Source: Porites lobata (lineage: Eukaryota; Cnidaria; Anthozoa; Scleractinia; Poritidae). From it: DNA of 64,000 bases. Location: the NCBI GenBank assembly GCA_942486035.1, contig CALNXK010000040.1:3277501-3341500 (forward strand), given 5' to 3'. The notes beneath the pieces are model-generated. The model did not search any database. It was not told the DNA's origin and saw only the letters and a program-made list of their open reading frames with translations. The number at the start of each line of letters is the position of its first letter. Positions within the stretch are counted from its first letter, which is position 1. Both the position numbers and the translations under genes were made by a program. Shown piece by piece: positions 37,354 through 48,060 of the stretch.

Positions 37354-38274
37354 TCAGTCAGAATGGGAGTGCAAGGAAGTATACAGCGACACCTCAATAT
37401 CCAAAACAGCCAGATGTTTTTTCAGGGAGGGTAGCTTATACTCCACATCTCGTATCAGCTCTTTATGCAACTGCTCAGCTTTCCGCAGGTCGTTCTTACG
37501 TAAATCTTCGCATTTGGCCAACAACAGCTGGTTGTTCAAGTAAGTCTGGGCATTCCTCTTGCCAGCGAATAGTATTCCAGCAACGATCATTAAGCAGATT
37601 CTCAAGTGAGCTAGAATCAGTGAGAGGGAACTTTATCAGACTATAAACGAGAAGCTCTCTGGGCGGTCCAAAAAAATGTGATTTTTCTTTGCAGTTGGAG
37701 TTACAGTTATCGCTTTGTGCTAGAAGAGAAGGTGTTTGTCTTCAACCTAAAGGTTTTCTGATAATTTCAGGCATACAACAAATGAGGGTTGCGATAGGTA
37801 ATAAAATATAATAAGACTCCGATTTTCTTTGCCTTGGTACGGTTGACGAGAGCGAATTCAAGTTCGCTATCTGGGGGCGGGAGAACCCTCAATGAACCTA
37901 CTCCATGTGGCAGGTACTGTTTTGATTTGGGTCAACATTTAGGAAGAGCTTTCTCTTCCAACTTTAAAAAAACCACACAAGATTCCACACCAAGCCCGTC
38001 TAGACTAGAGGATACCGGCCTATTCTTCATTAGTAAAACTGTCCAACTAGTGGTCTGTTATCAATGCTGCTTTCTGATTGGTTGGGCTACTACTAGGCTA
38101 TATGTTATAGCCCACTAGTAGCGAAAAGGACCGGCTTTTTGGCGGCAAAAAAGGATTAAAGCCTAGCTTTTACTAGCTAAAGTTGTTTTGTCTCAATATT
38201 TTTGTCCAACTAGTTGGATTTTACTAAAAAAAATGATTCCTCTCGCCCTCATGGCCTTTGAGTCAATAGTCCAT

Positions 38275-38305
<31 letters not shown>

Positions 38306-38308
38306 GAA

Positions 38309-38339
<31 letters not shown>

Positions 38340-40622
38340 GGCAGTTGAAATCCGCCGAGTTGTCGTTTTTCTGTTTGCTATGTTTTTCAGGAAGTAGTTC
38401 GGCTATTCCCTCTTCACAAAAAGTGTAAGATCTTCCGCCATGTTCTCCAGCTTTACCAAAATAACCGATTTAACGCAACCTTGTTCCGAGGTCTTTTTGC
38501 AAACCGCGCCTTTTTCTGACGTTATCCTAGACTATTGACGTCACTTTACTGGATATTGCAATCGTCTTCCAAATTTGGTCACGCAAGCGGTTATAAAGAA
38601 TTAAACGGAAATCTGAGTCAATAAAAAACGGAGAAATCTTTTGAATAAATGATAAAAAACCTTATCCTTTGGCATCTTAACCCGTACCTTTAAAGCGTGT
38701 GAAGGGTTCAAATGTCCCAAGTCTTAAACCATATACAAGAGAACATATTGAACTTACAGCCAACAGTTAAAACAGCTGCGATGACTAACCCCATGATAAT
38801 GATCACTTGTTTAAGAATATGAGTAGGGGTTAGTTTTGTTCCACGCTGCAGGTCAGAGATCTCAGTTTCTAAATGCTTCAAAGCATCTTGGCATGTGCCC
38901 AGAACACATGTGGAACTGACGAGTCCCATTTCCAGTTCGAGGTTATCGTTTCGGGAGATCCTGTAGTAACTTTCAGCAGCTGTTTGGATCTAAATAATTT
39001 TCAAATAAATAAACAGTGGGTGGTCAAAATTATTGCTAATAACTACCTTTGACACAAAAGGGGAAACTAGTGGCTAATTGAGCATGCGTAGTTTATCCCC
39101 TTAGTTCATTGCAAATCAGACAAAAAGGGGGGCACTGTCTCCTCCTCAGGGGAGGAGCCTCATTAGGGAGATTAAGCAGCGACGATTTTGAGCGACGCAC
39201 GTCAACCGGTAGTGGAGTTTTTTGCACTCTTGAGCAGTGATTTTGAACAAATTTTTGGGCAAATCGTCTCTATAAGGGTAAAGGCACTTAGCAATACAAA
39301 TCTGATAGCATCAAGACATAAAAGGAGAAAAAGGCTCGGTTCCCGTTGACGCGCGACGCTCAAAAACATCGCTGCTTAAACTCCCTATTGTGTCATTGGG
39401 GGGCTGGGGAGAGGAAAAAACTTAAAAGCGCTCGGGGAACGATGGGAAGGAGGAAAAGAGGAAGAGAGGCCTTTTCTCACTTCTCATCGTCCATACGGTG
39501 TGTTTAGTATATTTCCCATTATTTGTGTTTTATTGGAATACCCAGTGTGACCCTTACACAGGAGACTGGAGTCATTTTTTACACACGCTCGCACAGTATG
39601 TGAAATCGTTTCGTTACGAAGTTTGTGAAGTTAGCCCTTACTTCATGCTGACCTTTCAAAACTTGGCTAAATTTCAGAAAATGTTGGGATATTCTATGAA
39701 AGGAGGGCAGGCACCGATCGTTGTTGGGGTTATAGTCGAAATACGGTTTATTCTCATCCATGGGGGGCCTTTGGAGTCGTTGGAGTGTTGTATAATACAC
39801 CTCGCTTCGTACGTACACGAAACAGAATTGATCAGAAATGATGCAATATAGAGCGAAAGTGGTGCAATTTAAAATAGAAATGATGCGATTTAGATCCTGA
39901 ATGACCTGATTTAGAACAGATGCGATCTAGAGAAAAAATAGTGTGACTGTGGCAGCGATCACCAGTGACTTCAAAATGGATATAATAAAATTTACATGAG
40001 CTAGGACTGCTTGGACTCAAACCAATGACTGCCTAACAAGAGAGTAAATTCTATCTTTCACAATTCTGGATGCACGTTCATTTAATGGTACTAAAGCAGT
40101 ACTTTATTCTGCCAGACCTTCAAAGCACGATTATGGTATATCTTAATTAAATATATTTCACCTAATATTTTTGATCTGGCCTTTAAGTTTATTTGTGAAA
40201 AAAATAAACAAAAAAGCAAATTGCGGCAATACCTTTTCTTCCATTCTTGTCTTGTCATGAAGCACCTTCTCGTGTTTCCTCTTTAAGTCCCCAAGATCGC
40301 TCTCAATCTTGTCCAACACCACACGGCTTTCTTTCGGTATTTCTGGCTTCAGGTTAACAACGTTAAAAAGGGCTGTTAACAGGAACACCACCAAAAACCT
40401 GATCCAAGAGTAGCTCCCACAGGCCACTGCTGCTAAGGCACTGGTGATGGGTTGTAGCCTTCTACTTATCGCATTTCCACGTCCTTGTGTCTGTAGCAGG
40501 GGTAAAAGATCAGGGTTCTTGTGCAGAAGGTCTGCCAGCATTTCAAGTGTGGCCGGCGTTTTCTGCTGTCCTTCTTCTTGTACTGGGCGAAGGAGTGAAT
40601 CCTCAAGGGTTTTGTCCGTCAT
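37354..40622 (-). CDS. Gene B: paralog of gene A, predicted 292-residue membrane/coiled-coil protein
   Basis: Coding exons on the minus strand are 40622-40233 (390 nt), 38989-38758 (232 nt) and 37610-37354 (257 nt with stop). Phases are 0 and 1 with GT-AG, exactly as in gene A. Features shared with A include PVQEEGQQKT, LLQTQGRGNA, ITSALAAVACGS.SWIRF, EIPKESR, CVLGTCQDAL, TPTHILKQV, LLAKCED.RKN.LR.AE and LAVLDIEVSL. The hydrophobic segments (about 62-87 and 190-225) line up too. Divergence is concentrated in the linker residues while these blocks are kept, which looks like selection on protein. I recognise no domain; the architecture suggests a membrane-anchored, self-associating helical protein. 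Introns are shorter than in A because they lack the LINE insertions. Intron 2 of the gene (37611-38757) hosts a MITE-like repeat. Confidence 0.75.
38030..38262. repeat. MITE-like repeat, copy 2 (partner at 2056-2290)
   Basis: Opposite orientation to copy 1, in gene B intron 2. It is followed by a hairpin, GAGTCAATAGTCCATTCGGC then its mirror to 38306, that copy 1 lacks. Confidence 0.7.
39166..39385. mobile_element. TA-flanked MITE, GGGAG family, in gene B intron 1
   Basis: The ends GGGAGATTAAGCAGCGACGA and complement extend about 45 bp with TA on each side (39164-39165, 39386-39387). Similar in end sequence and target site to 36037-36798. Confidence 0.75.
39832..39935. repeat. Minisatellite, ~20-22 bp units
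   Basis: About five imperfect units of GAAATGATGCRATTTAGA in gene B intron 1. Confidence 0.6.
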
Positions 40623-40639
40623 GGTGTTGACTGAGATAT

Positions 40640-40656
40640 GATTGGACCAGATTATT
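40640..40656 (-). promoter_or_regulatory. Conserved 5' UTR splice acceptor of gene B
   Basis: AATTTCAG then AATAATC on the minus strand, exon edge 40656; the homolog of 23411 in gene A. The conserved partner donor is at 42688-42693, giving a 2.0 kb 5' UTR intron (4.8 kb in A). Confidence 0.5.
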
Positions 40657-41098
40657 CTGAAATTAATTGGTTCAATTGAGGTTTACGGTTAACTGACCAG
40701 TTACCCCTCCTCAAAATCACAATTTTGCCCAAACAGTGGAGAAGTAAGCGTCAATATTGACTTAGGGGAGGGGTAGGTGGTTAGTTACTCAGAAAATTCG
40801 ATTCTGTTGATCCTAGTTCGATTGAGCGTAAACCGGAATAAGAATATGCGAAAGTTTCGTTGCAAATCTCTTGTACCGTGATTTTTGGGACACTTAAATG
40901 CTACATACCTCGGGATATATTATTTCAAGCAGATTTCTCGATATTGAAATGCAATGACTGACAAAATAAGTGGCATAAGAATAAAAGAGTTTATTGCATT
41001 TATTCTTAGTCCGGAATACGATCAATCTTGCACTTCTTTAAGGGCTCGGAGATAGCACAAAAAGAACAGTATGCTTTTTGACTTGGGGCCATATAATA

Positions 41099-41464
41099 TT
41101 AAAATTTCTCAAATGTCCCAGACATAAAGTCTAAGCAACTAGGGGTATATACAGGTGGTGGTGATGTTCTAGTCATAGAACTGAAATTAGTATTGGTAAT
41201 GGCATTATTAGCAAAGATACAATGAGTGCAGCTAATCGGCGAAGAGAAGGATTCGACAGGAGAGTCCATCAGGCTGCCTAGTACCAAGGCGCTTCTAGTG
41301 GGATTTTCGACGGTAGTCGCGGCGCGAGGATCATAGGAAAGCATTAATAACGCAAAGGCACAAGGGAAGGCTCGCTGTGAAAAGTCAAACGCGCTTCCCA
41401 TGACTCCCTCCGCCACGATTACCGCAGAGAATCCCAAGAAGGGCCTGAGTACGAGGCAGGCCAT
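41099..41464 (-). other. 121-codon open stretch of unclear nature
   Basis: The minus strand is open for 121 codons (SAFDFSQRAFPCAFALLML, DPRAATTVENPTRS) and is richer in G and C than its surroundings. It has no counterpart in unit 1 and no recognised domain. The base composition break and lack of a copy in unit 1 suggest an inserted element rather than a native gene. Low certainty. Confidence 0.25.
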
Positions 41465-41507
41465 CAGGTCTGCGCTCTTCCGGACTTAACAGAGAGGAGA
41501 AGTCTTC

Positions 41508-41872
41508 ACGTCACGTTGCCATGGTAGCAAAATTTCTGGATGACAATAAACCAAAAACGTCAAATTTCACTTAATTTGTCAAATGTTCGCGAATTTTCGG
41601 GGGTTGAATCCGAAAGGAACGTATCTAGGTTAAGAAAAAGAAAAAGAAACTTTTTGTGTTGTGTTCACCGACTCCATAAAGCGGGCGCGTGAAATTAGAA
41701 AGTTTAATGTCGCAGTCGTGCAACGACGCAAAGAAATGTACAAAAAAAACGTGATGCACTTGCGAAGTTGCTGTTTTGCTAATATAAACCTATCGATTTT
41801 TAGTCGTTCTCGTTGCTGTCGCCACCGTCGCTGTTTAAGCTCCCTAGTACCATGGTAACGTGACGTCACACT
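41508..41872. mobile_element. Inverted-repeat element between gene B and its upstream region
   Basis: The left end (about 41508-41535, TCACGTTGCCATGGTA) mirrors the right end (41846-41872, TACCATGGTAACGTGACGTC). Just inside the right end is the GTTGCTGTCG..GAGCTCCCTA motif of the GGGAGC family, so the element may be a composite. Confidence 0.5.
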
Positions 41873-42687
41873 TTACCTGTCTATGAAACGGTCTACACCT
41901 TGTACTTGTGTACTATTAATTAGCACTGTTAATCAACTATAAAGGTATCGAAAACTGAATTAAAGCGAAAAAATGAATACTGTAAACTCAGCAAAACCCT
42001 GCTTGCAATGCATCATTTTTCTGCTAAGCTCCGAGTGGACCCTGCCGAACTTGCTGCTAATGAAAGTTTCAGAAAATTGTTATCGATTCTTGAGATAAGA
42101 TTTTCTCTGTTTACTACTAGCTTCTGTTTCTGTTACGAAGCAGAAAAGGATTCTTTTTCAGAGGGATAACGAAACGACGCATCATTCAAGGAAAAAAAAC
42201 ACTCTCAATTTCATTGGGGAATAAACCGGTTCATTTCCCGGAAAGAACGATAAGAAAGTAAAATTATTTTATTCATAAAACACTTAGGCAGCTGCAAACT
42301 GTAATCTAAAAGCTTTTAAAGTTAAATTACCAGATAAATGTAGGAGTGTGTCACAAGTTTTTGCTCAAGGCTTATGGTTTCTCAAAATGATTAAACTGAA
42401 AGGGATAGAGTGAACGGGAAGGACATGTAGCTAGCTTCCGCCTGTTGCATTTCCTGCTTCAAGTACTCAACAGAAGTGCGGTAGCTATGATTTGCTAATA
42501 AATGAAAACGTACATAACGATAAATTTTCAGCCAAAAACGAAAACTTAATTGTGGAATGTACGAACTAAGTGGGAACTAAAAGAATGCTGCGTTTATACA
42601 TTCTAATTCAGAGTGTTTAGCTATCGCCCCTCAAAGTTTGAGGGCTCCACTCAATTCAGATTGAATTCCTAGACAAATAAAGCCAAT

Positions 42688-43191
42688 ACTTACCCCCTTG
42701 ATCGATATCAAAGGGAAAGCGAGAAATTCTTTGGGTATGATAGAAAAAATACCTGCTCAGTATGCGTACAGATACCCAAGGGGGGGGGGTACTCGGGATT
42801 TCAAGTGACGGGGATGATCGAATGGAGCCAAAAGTCAAGACCCCAAAAATCCCTGGACCAAAAATTAACCCCTAAAAAATCCCATGCCGATTTTGTGGCC
42901 CTTAAAAGTTCCAAAAAGGGGTACTGCTATAACACAAAGAAAAACATTGGGAATTGAACATTCGTGTTTGTTTATTCATCATACCATCTGAATATATCCT
43001 TTCCCTCGATCATCATCTGATTCTTTTTAATACCCCCAAAAAATCCCTACTCAAATCAAGCTACCCAAGCCAAATTTTCGTACCCAAAAAAATCCTGGAA
43101 TCGAAAATTTCAAACCCAAAAAAATCCTTCGATCATCCCCGTCACTTGAAATCCCGAGTACCCCCCCCTGGGACGGATACTCAGTTAGAAG
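42688..43191 (-). promoter_or_regulatory. Putative non-coding 5' exon of gene B, interrupted by a MITE
   Basis: The conserved donor GTAAGTATTGGC and conserved acceptor-like CTTTCATTTTGGAAG bound this region, as at 28184-28265. In unit 2 the 397-bp MITE (42776-43172) lies between the two edges, so any transcript would be longer or start elsewhere. Confidence 0.3.
42776..43172. mobile_element. 397-bp MITE with 8-bp target duplication (hAT-like)
   Basis: The inverted ends include GGTACTCGGGATTTCAAGTG and complement (about 45 bp). Flanks are ACAGATAC (42768-42775) and ACGGATAC (43173-43180), an 8-bp duplication with one change. Unit 1 has the empty site at 28244-28252 (GCGGATGC). Insertion is therefore younger than the duplication. 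Confidence 0.85.
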
Positions 43192-43599
43192 CTTCCAAAA
43201 TGAAAGGGATAGAAGTCTGTGAAGCAGGGGACTTTCCCCTCGGGTTCTCCAATAACCACTTCCGCAAACGAATGACTGCCATGTATGTAAACCCTACCAG
43301 CGTTGCCTTTCAGAAAAAAAAAAGACTTTCACAATTTTATGTGCGAAAAATTCTGCTTTCTATTCATATCCATCAAAAGAAACATACATTATTGTCATTA
43401 TCTTGCCAATTATGAGGACGTAACAATAGAGGATGTAACGTCCCCATGACTAAATATCAAATTCTCCTCCGTAGTCCTTTAACTACATGGTTGTTACGGT
43501 AGGGAGAAATTAAAGGTTGAGCAGGGATTAAGGAGTCACTATTACTACACCCAGTGAGAGTCTACACCGGTAGGGGTAATCGAATCTTAGTTATCGGTA

Positions 43600-44077
43600 G
43601 GGTTAGATACATTGCTATGCCGGCTTAATTTTGGGCATCAAGTTGGAGCATCGAGCATAATGTCGGCACAGTGGCTTTTTTTTTTCAAATTAAAGAAAAT
43701 GAAAATGAAAAAAATATATATATTTCCGTAACTGTACTGAGAAATTTTTACTTCCAAGTGCTTTTAGTGAGGATTGAAATATTCAAAGGCTTGATTGCTA
43801 CTTTCAATGTCTTGTTGCACCGTTGCATCATTTTGTTAAGCTGCTAAGACTGGACAATTGTCTGTCTATCAGTCATGGCTGCCAGTTCGAAATTTGTAAC
43901 TGATGCAATAAAATATTGTATTTATGTCTGCGGGGATGGAAAAGGGCCTCAAATACTGCCAAGATCAGTCGAGCATAATGCTACTTTTCGAGCATACTTT
44001 TAGGCATAATGCTGTTGTTTTAAGTGTGACGCTCAAAAGCACAATGCTCAAATTTTGGAGCATCATGTATCTAACCC
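43600..44077. mobile_element. ~480-bp MITE with GGGTTAGATACAT ends
   Basis: GGGTTAGATACAT (43600) and ATGTATCTAACCC (ends 44077) are inverted. TAGTTATC.G occurs on both sides (43588 and 44078), consistent with an 8-10 bp target duplication. Unit 1 is uninterrupted at about 28725. The interior has repeated GAGCATAATG motifs and an 86-codon frame (43924-44184) that crosses the element edge and is not a gene. Confidence 0.75.
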
Positions 44078-44733
44078 TAGTTATCAGACTGGTCTTTTTC
44101 TTGGAGTTTCTCAGCTTTCAGGTGCAATTTCAGCCCATTCCTCTCGTGAGTCTTTTCAGTTTGGAGCCAGATATCAGCTATTAGTTAAAAACACTAACTG
44201 ATTTCTCAGCTACCGGCTAGATGACTGATACTGGAGAAATTTCAGGCATTAGTTGCAAACCCACCCAGAGTTTCGTATGTCTCATACTTAGATACGGCAG
44301 CTTGAGATAAAAGTTCTAATTCTGGACTAACTCGTGGAAACTTGAGGTAATATAACAAAAGAAAACAGTGTGAACGGTGAACGGGTCACAAACCAACCCC
44401 GATCTGCCACTAGGCTACAAGTTTGGCCCTCAACCTTCTCCTGAAACAAGATATTCTAATTATTATACATCCTGTTCACAGACCCTCTAGTTCCTCTTTA
44501 GAAAAAGAAAAAAGAAAAATAAAACAGCGTCTGTGTAACAATATTCTAACAGAAAATGGCTGTGCTCGTACTTTATTGAGGATTAAAGGTGAGCTGTGTT
44601 TTATAGTGTTATTCCCATTCTAGATAAACAACTCAGTCGACTCTCCATGTTTGCATTTGAAACACATTTCCTGAGAACCGATACGACTAAGCGGAAGTAG
44701 TGCCTCGAGAAACGTTTTCGGGGAAATCGGTCA

Positions 44734-44975
44734 GGGCCCAGTTGTTCGAAGGCTGATCATAGCGCTTAACCCGGGGTCCAATTTAACCCTGGTTTCTTTT
44801 TCTTGTGTTCAAAAGCATTTTCTCGGATAATTTTCTGTGCTATTTTTAGACCTTCCAATGATCAACTTGTGGACAAAAAGAATTAAAACTGAAATGCTTT
44901 TTAAGCTTTCAAATCTGAATTCAAATCTCGCAATAACCCTGGGTTATCTTAACCCAGCTTTGAACAACTCGGCCC
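44734..44975. mobile_element. MITE with GGGCCCAGTTGTTCGAA ends
   Basis: The ends GGGCCCAGTTGTTCGAAGGC and GAACAACTCGGCCC are inverted, with GGGTTA..TAACCC repeats inside. It is similar in plan to the GTTGTTCAG element at 53613-53759. Confidence 0.7.
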
Positions 44976-45540
44976 TTGTTGTCTCACTAGGTGCAACTTA
45001 TACCGACTTTTAGGATCTAGCAATGCACTTTTTTAATAGGCGTTTTCGGCAGTTCACGTCACATTCCTACATACTGTTAAGCTTGACAGAACAGTTCTCA
45101 CACTTAGAAGTATCCCTCTGATCTATCTCTTTCTGCTGACTACAACTTTGAAAAACTAATGAATCGAAACGAAGAGGTCGTTTACACCTCAAAAATATTT
45201 AGCTCTTATCCATCTGATTTCCCAGGAAAATTTTGTAGTTAATGTTTCCCGGAAAAACAATGTTCATTTTCTAGTTTCGCAACAATGAAGCAAATTATAA
45301 ATGCATCCTTTCACCGCAGTCAAAAGTCAGGGATAATGTGCATGTTTTATTGTGGTATGTTTTTCTTTACTTTGTTGGGACTGTTGGTCAGGTACGTTAA
45401 CATTAATACATCCAACCAGCGAAGAATAACTAGTAACGTTACTTTGCTGACTGAAAACATCTGAGCACAGCTAAAGAACTAAATGATGAAGGCTCAAAGG
45501 AAAATGATCATTGTTGATTTCTAAATTTAAACCAACTCAC

Positions 45541-45686
45541 CTTTTGTACCTGAACAATCAGCAAGAAATGTAAGAAAGTGTCGTTTTGATTCGTATCCCG
45601 CGGCTTCTGTTCTGTCGGGATAACTTGAACAAAATTGGCTCCCCCAAAAATGCTTCCATAAGCTTCTTTCAGTTTTGAATATACAT
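45541..45686 (-). CDS. Putative conserved internal exon on the minus strand
   Basis: 146 nt between a very good acceptor (TTATTTTCTTTGCAG, edge 45686) and a donor (CAAAAG|GTGAGT). It is open in the phase that reads VYSKLKEAYGSIFGGANFVQ then VIPTEQKPRDTNQNDTF to VQVQK. Unit 1 has the same segment with conserved edges and a 3-nt length difference, but with a stop. No start, further coding exons or family were recognised. It may be an upstream exon of gene B or a relic of another gene. Confidence 0.35.
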
Positions 45687-47256
45687 CTGCAAAGAAAATA
45701 ATCACGTGTGCTGATTTGCATACTTAGACGCTTGTTGTAAGGTTTTTTAAGATTTTAGACCTTGTTCTAGTTCGCACGAGCAAAATGAATTAAACATGTT
45801 TTAAAAAAGCTTTTGGGTCTGAAAACCCATTGTTATAACACTTTTTTCTTCGAATAAAAGAACGAATAGTCTTTGTATTTCACGCTCTCTCGTCTACTTC
45901 CTCTTTACCCCTAGTTTAACATAGACTGACAACATTGGGAAATATGGCTATCATAGAATCTCCGCGCTCACTATCTTGTTCTTGGTGTCAACTTTTCCTC
46001 GGCTTCCACTGAGATTTCTTGGCGACAGCTTCAGTGGTACCTCCTGTACTGTACTGAACTAGCAGATTGCGTCGCTATCTACTAAAGCTGTTCACAAAAA
46101 TGCAAGTTATTGACTCCGCCTTTAGCTTCCGGTAATTCATACAATTAACGACTTTTCTTTCTCAAGATTAGTTGAGGCACACGGTAACAAGCCTCCCCCA
46201 TTCTAAAAAGAAGTTACGACTTGATTGTTTAGAAATTAAAACTGCACGTGCTTCACTTACAACTACTGAAGAATTGAGTAGACAGAGCACGCATCCTGCT
46301 TTTAAAGGGGTGAGATGGACTACTGCCTCACGAGCGAACAAACACTTGAAAAACGAAAGCTTTAAAGCTATTCAAGGGTGTCTTTAACAGTCAATAACAA
46401 AGTATACATATGTTTACGATTTATCAGCCAATTTCCCGGAAAAGCGTGGTCTCACATGAATAGTAATCACACCGATAAATAATTTGATTTTGCAGCCGAT
46501 TTAAGCTATTTTTTGTCGTGTTATGCGGATTTAGGCGTGAACTAGTCTCAATTAGAAGAGTGTAGTATTCATCTGGGATTTCTTTATAGTTTGGAGTTTA
46601 TTTTCAACTATACTGATTTCCGGTAACTGAACAGCTTATACCACTGACTATTATAAAAAAGCATTAAGTGATTAATATTATTTTCCTGCTGTAACTGATT
46701 AGTACTTCAACTTAATGGCTATAGTGGTTGGAATTCCGGGAAAAAGATCGAAGTGGGTAAACGGATACGTATGGATCTTTCAGGCTGATCCGTTTAAAGG
46801 ATTTGACGAGGAAGGTAACAGTATTCAATCGTAGAAATCTTTGCCATAAAGGCTTAAGGGTAAGTTAAACTGAGCACAATCAATTTTAATGGTGAATAAA
46901 CTTGTAAATTTCCCGGAAGACGAAATGAAATTTCATTTTCTCATATTTATAAACACATATACTGAACTGAAATCGGTAAAATCGATTTAAGGCGGCTCGT
47001 GTTTGTATGCATCAAATAAGAGCGAATTTTGCTCATTTTATTCCCAGTGATGAACTGATGTACTCAACTACTCAACTAAAGAAACAAATTTTCCGATACA
47101 ATTTGCTGTATTTTACTGAACAATGCAGTTCAACAACCAAAAACTAATTAAGAACGAAATATTCTTGACGCGGCTTTGAATTTTGAACTCAAATGTCGGC
47201 GTAAAACTATTGTAAGTGCCAGGCGGTTGATCAAGAATGAATTCTCTCAATTCTTG

Positions 47257-47325
47257 ACTTACCTGGCCTCCTCTGACAGCTTTAATGACAACACCACTTA
47301 GGAATTAAACGTTTGGTCAAAACTA
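47257..47325 (-). promoter_or_regulatory. Conserved minus-strand splice donor and flank
   Basis: GTAAGTCAAGAATT on the minus strand (GTAAGT at 47257-47262) matches unit 1 (31706-31711). The adjoining exon side reads GTTGTCATTAAAGC.GTC in both. The two copies differ by 2 nt next to the donor, so it is unlikely to be coding in both. It may be another first or untranslated exon. Confidence 0.35.
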
Positions 47326-47716
47326 TCCCATTCCCTATTCGTATAACTATCATAGCTAGTCTGAAAGTCCTGCTTGTTGGAGCTGGATATGGAAGCCTCG
47401 AAAATGAAAGGGCACAGGAAGTCCATCTAGGGATTTTTCCCGTCGAGTTCTTCAGACCATTCTACAAACAGCTGCCATAACCTTACATCGACGAGTAAAT
47501 GTCTTTCCAAGAAAACACGTTGCAATAGAAGAGAATATTAGTATTCATTTTCAGGGAAATATGATAAAGCTGGGGGACTTCAAACGTTATTTTTTATGGC
47601 GGGGTGGGGGAGGGAGTTAGGGGGGGTGTCAGCAGTGCTAGGGTCTCTTCTCATCTATCCCTTTTATCATTGCTTAATCATTACCAAATTTATCATTGCT
47701 CAATCATTACCAAAGG

Positions 47717-48060
47717 CTCGGGAGGTACTCCTTTATATAGGCTATATCGGTATGTGCGGCGCCAAAGGGTATGGTTTTTTGGCCGTTTGGTCTGAAACAG
47801 GGTACCAATTTTGACCATTTTGGTCTTAAATAGGGTATGGTTTGTGCACGCTAGTCTTGAATTGGGTATGTGTTTTAGAAGAAGCTACTTCTTCATCGTT
47901 AGGTGATACGAACAGGAGTGAAATAGGTCTGAAATAGGGTATGAAATTTTTGATCAGGTCTGAAATAGGGTAGGGAAAATCACAGATTTTGTTCTGAAAT
48001 AGGGAAAGGGTTTCAGGAACTGTGCACACCTCCACCCAATTGTACCCCCCCTCACCCGAG
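47717..48060. mobile_element. 344-bp MITE with perfect 8-bp target duplication
   Basis: ACCAAAGG lies on both sides (47709-47716, 48061-48068). The ends CTCGGGAGGTAC and GTACCCCCCCTCACCCGAG are imperfect inverted repeats. The interior repeats CTGAAATAGGGTA-type units. Unit 1 has the empty site (CACAAAGGTCCTG, 32092). The 8-bp duplication suggests hAT. Confidence 0.85.

Larger units (their letters stand above)
42235..46919. promoter_or_regulatory. Cluster of TTCCSGGAA palindromes in unit 2 (STAT-like sites)
   Basis: Exact sites are at 42235-42243, 45246-45254, 46433-46441, 46734-46742 and 46911-46919. One-change relatives are at 46618 (TTCCGGTAA, counterpart of 30927) and 48740 (TTCTTGGAA, counterpart of 32732). 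Matches with unit 1 are 42235/27700, 46734/31017 and 46911/31314. Retention of the core through drift of the flanks argues for use as binding sites, most simply STAT-like, controlling gene B and possibly TIMM21. Confidence 0.5.

Noticed and set aside
28272..43415. MKGIE... ORFs at 28272 and 42954 as paired genes
   Set aside because: The shared reading extends only about 60 codons with indels that break frame between copies, and similar islands occur at 31.8 and 47.4 kb with stops. It looks like a conserved non-coding island.
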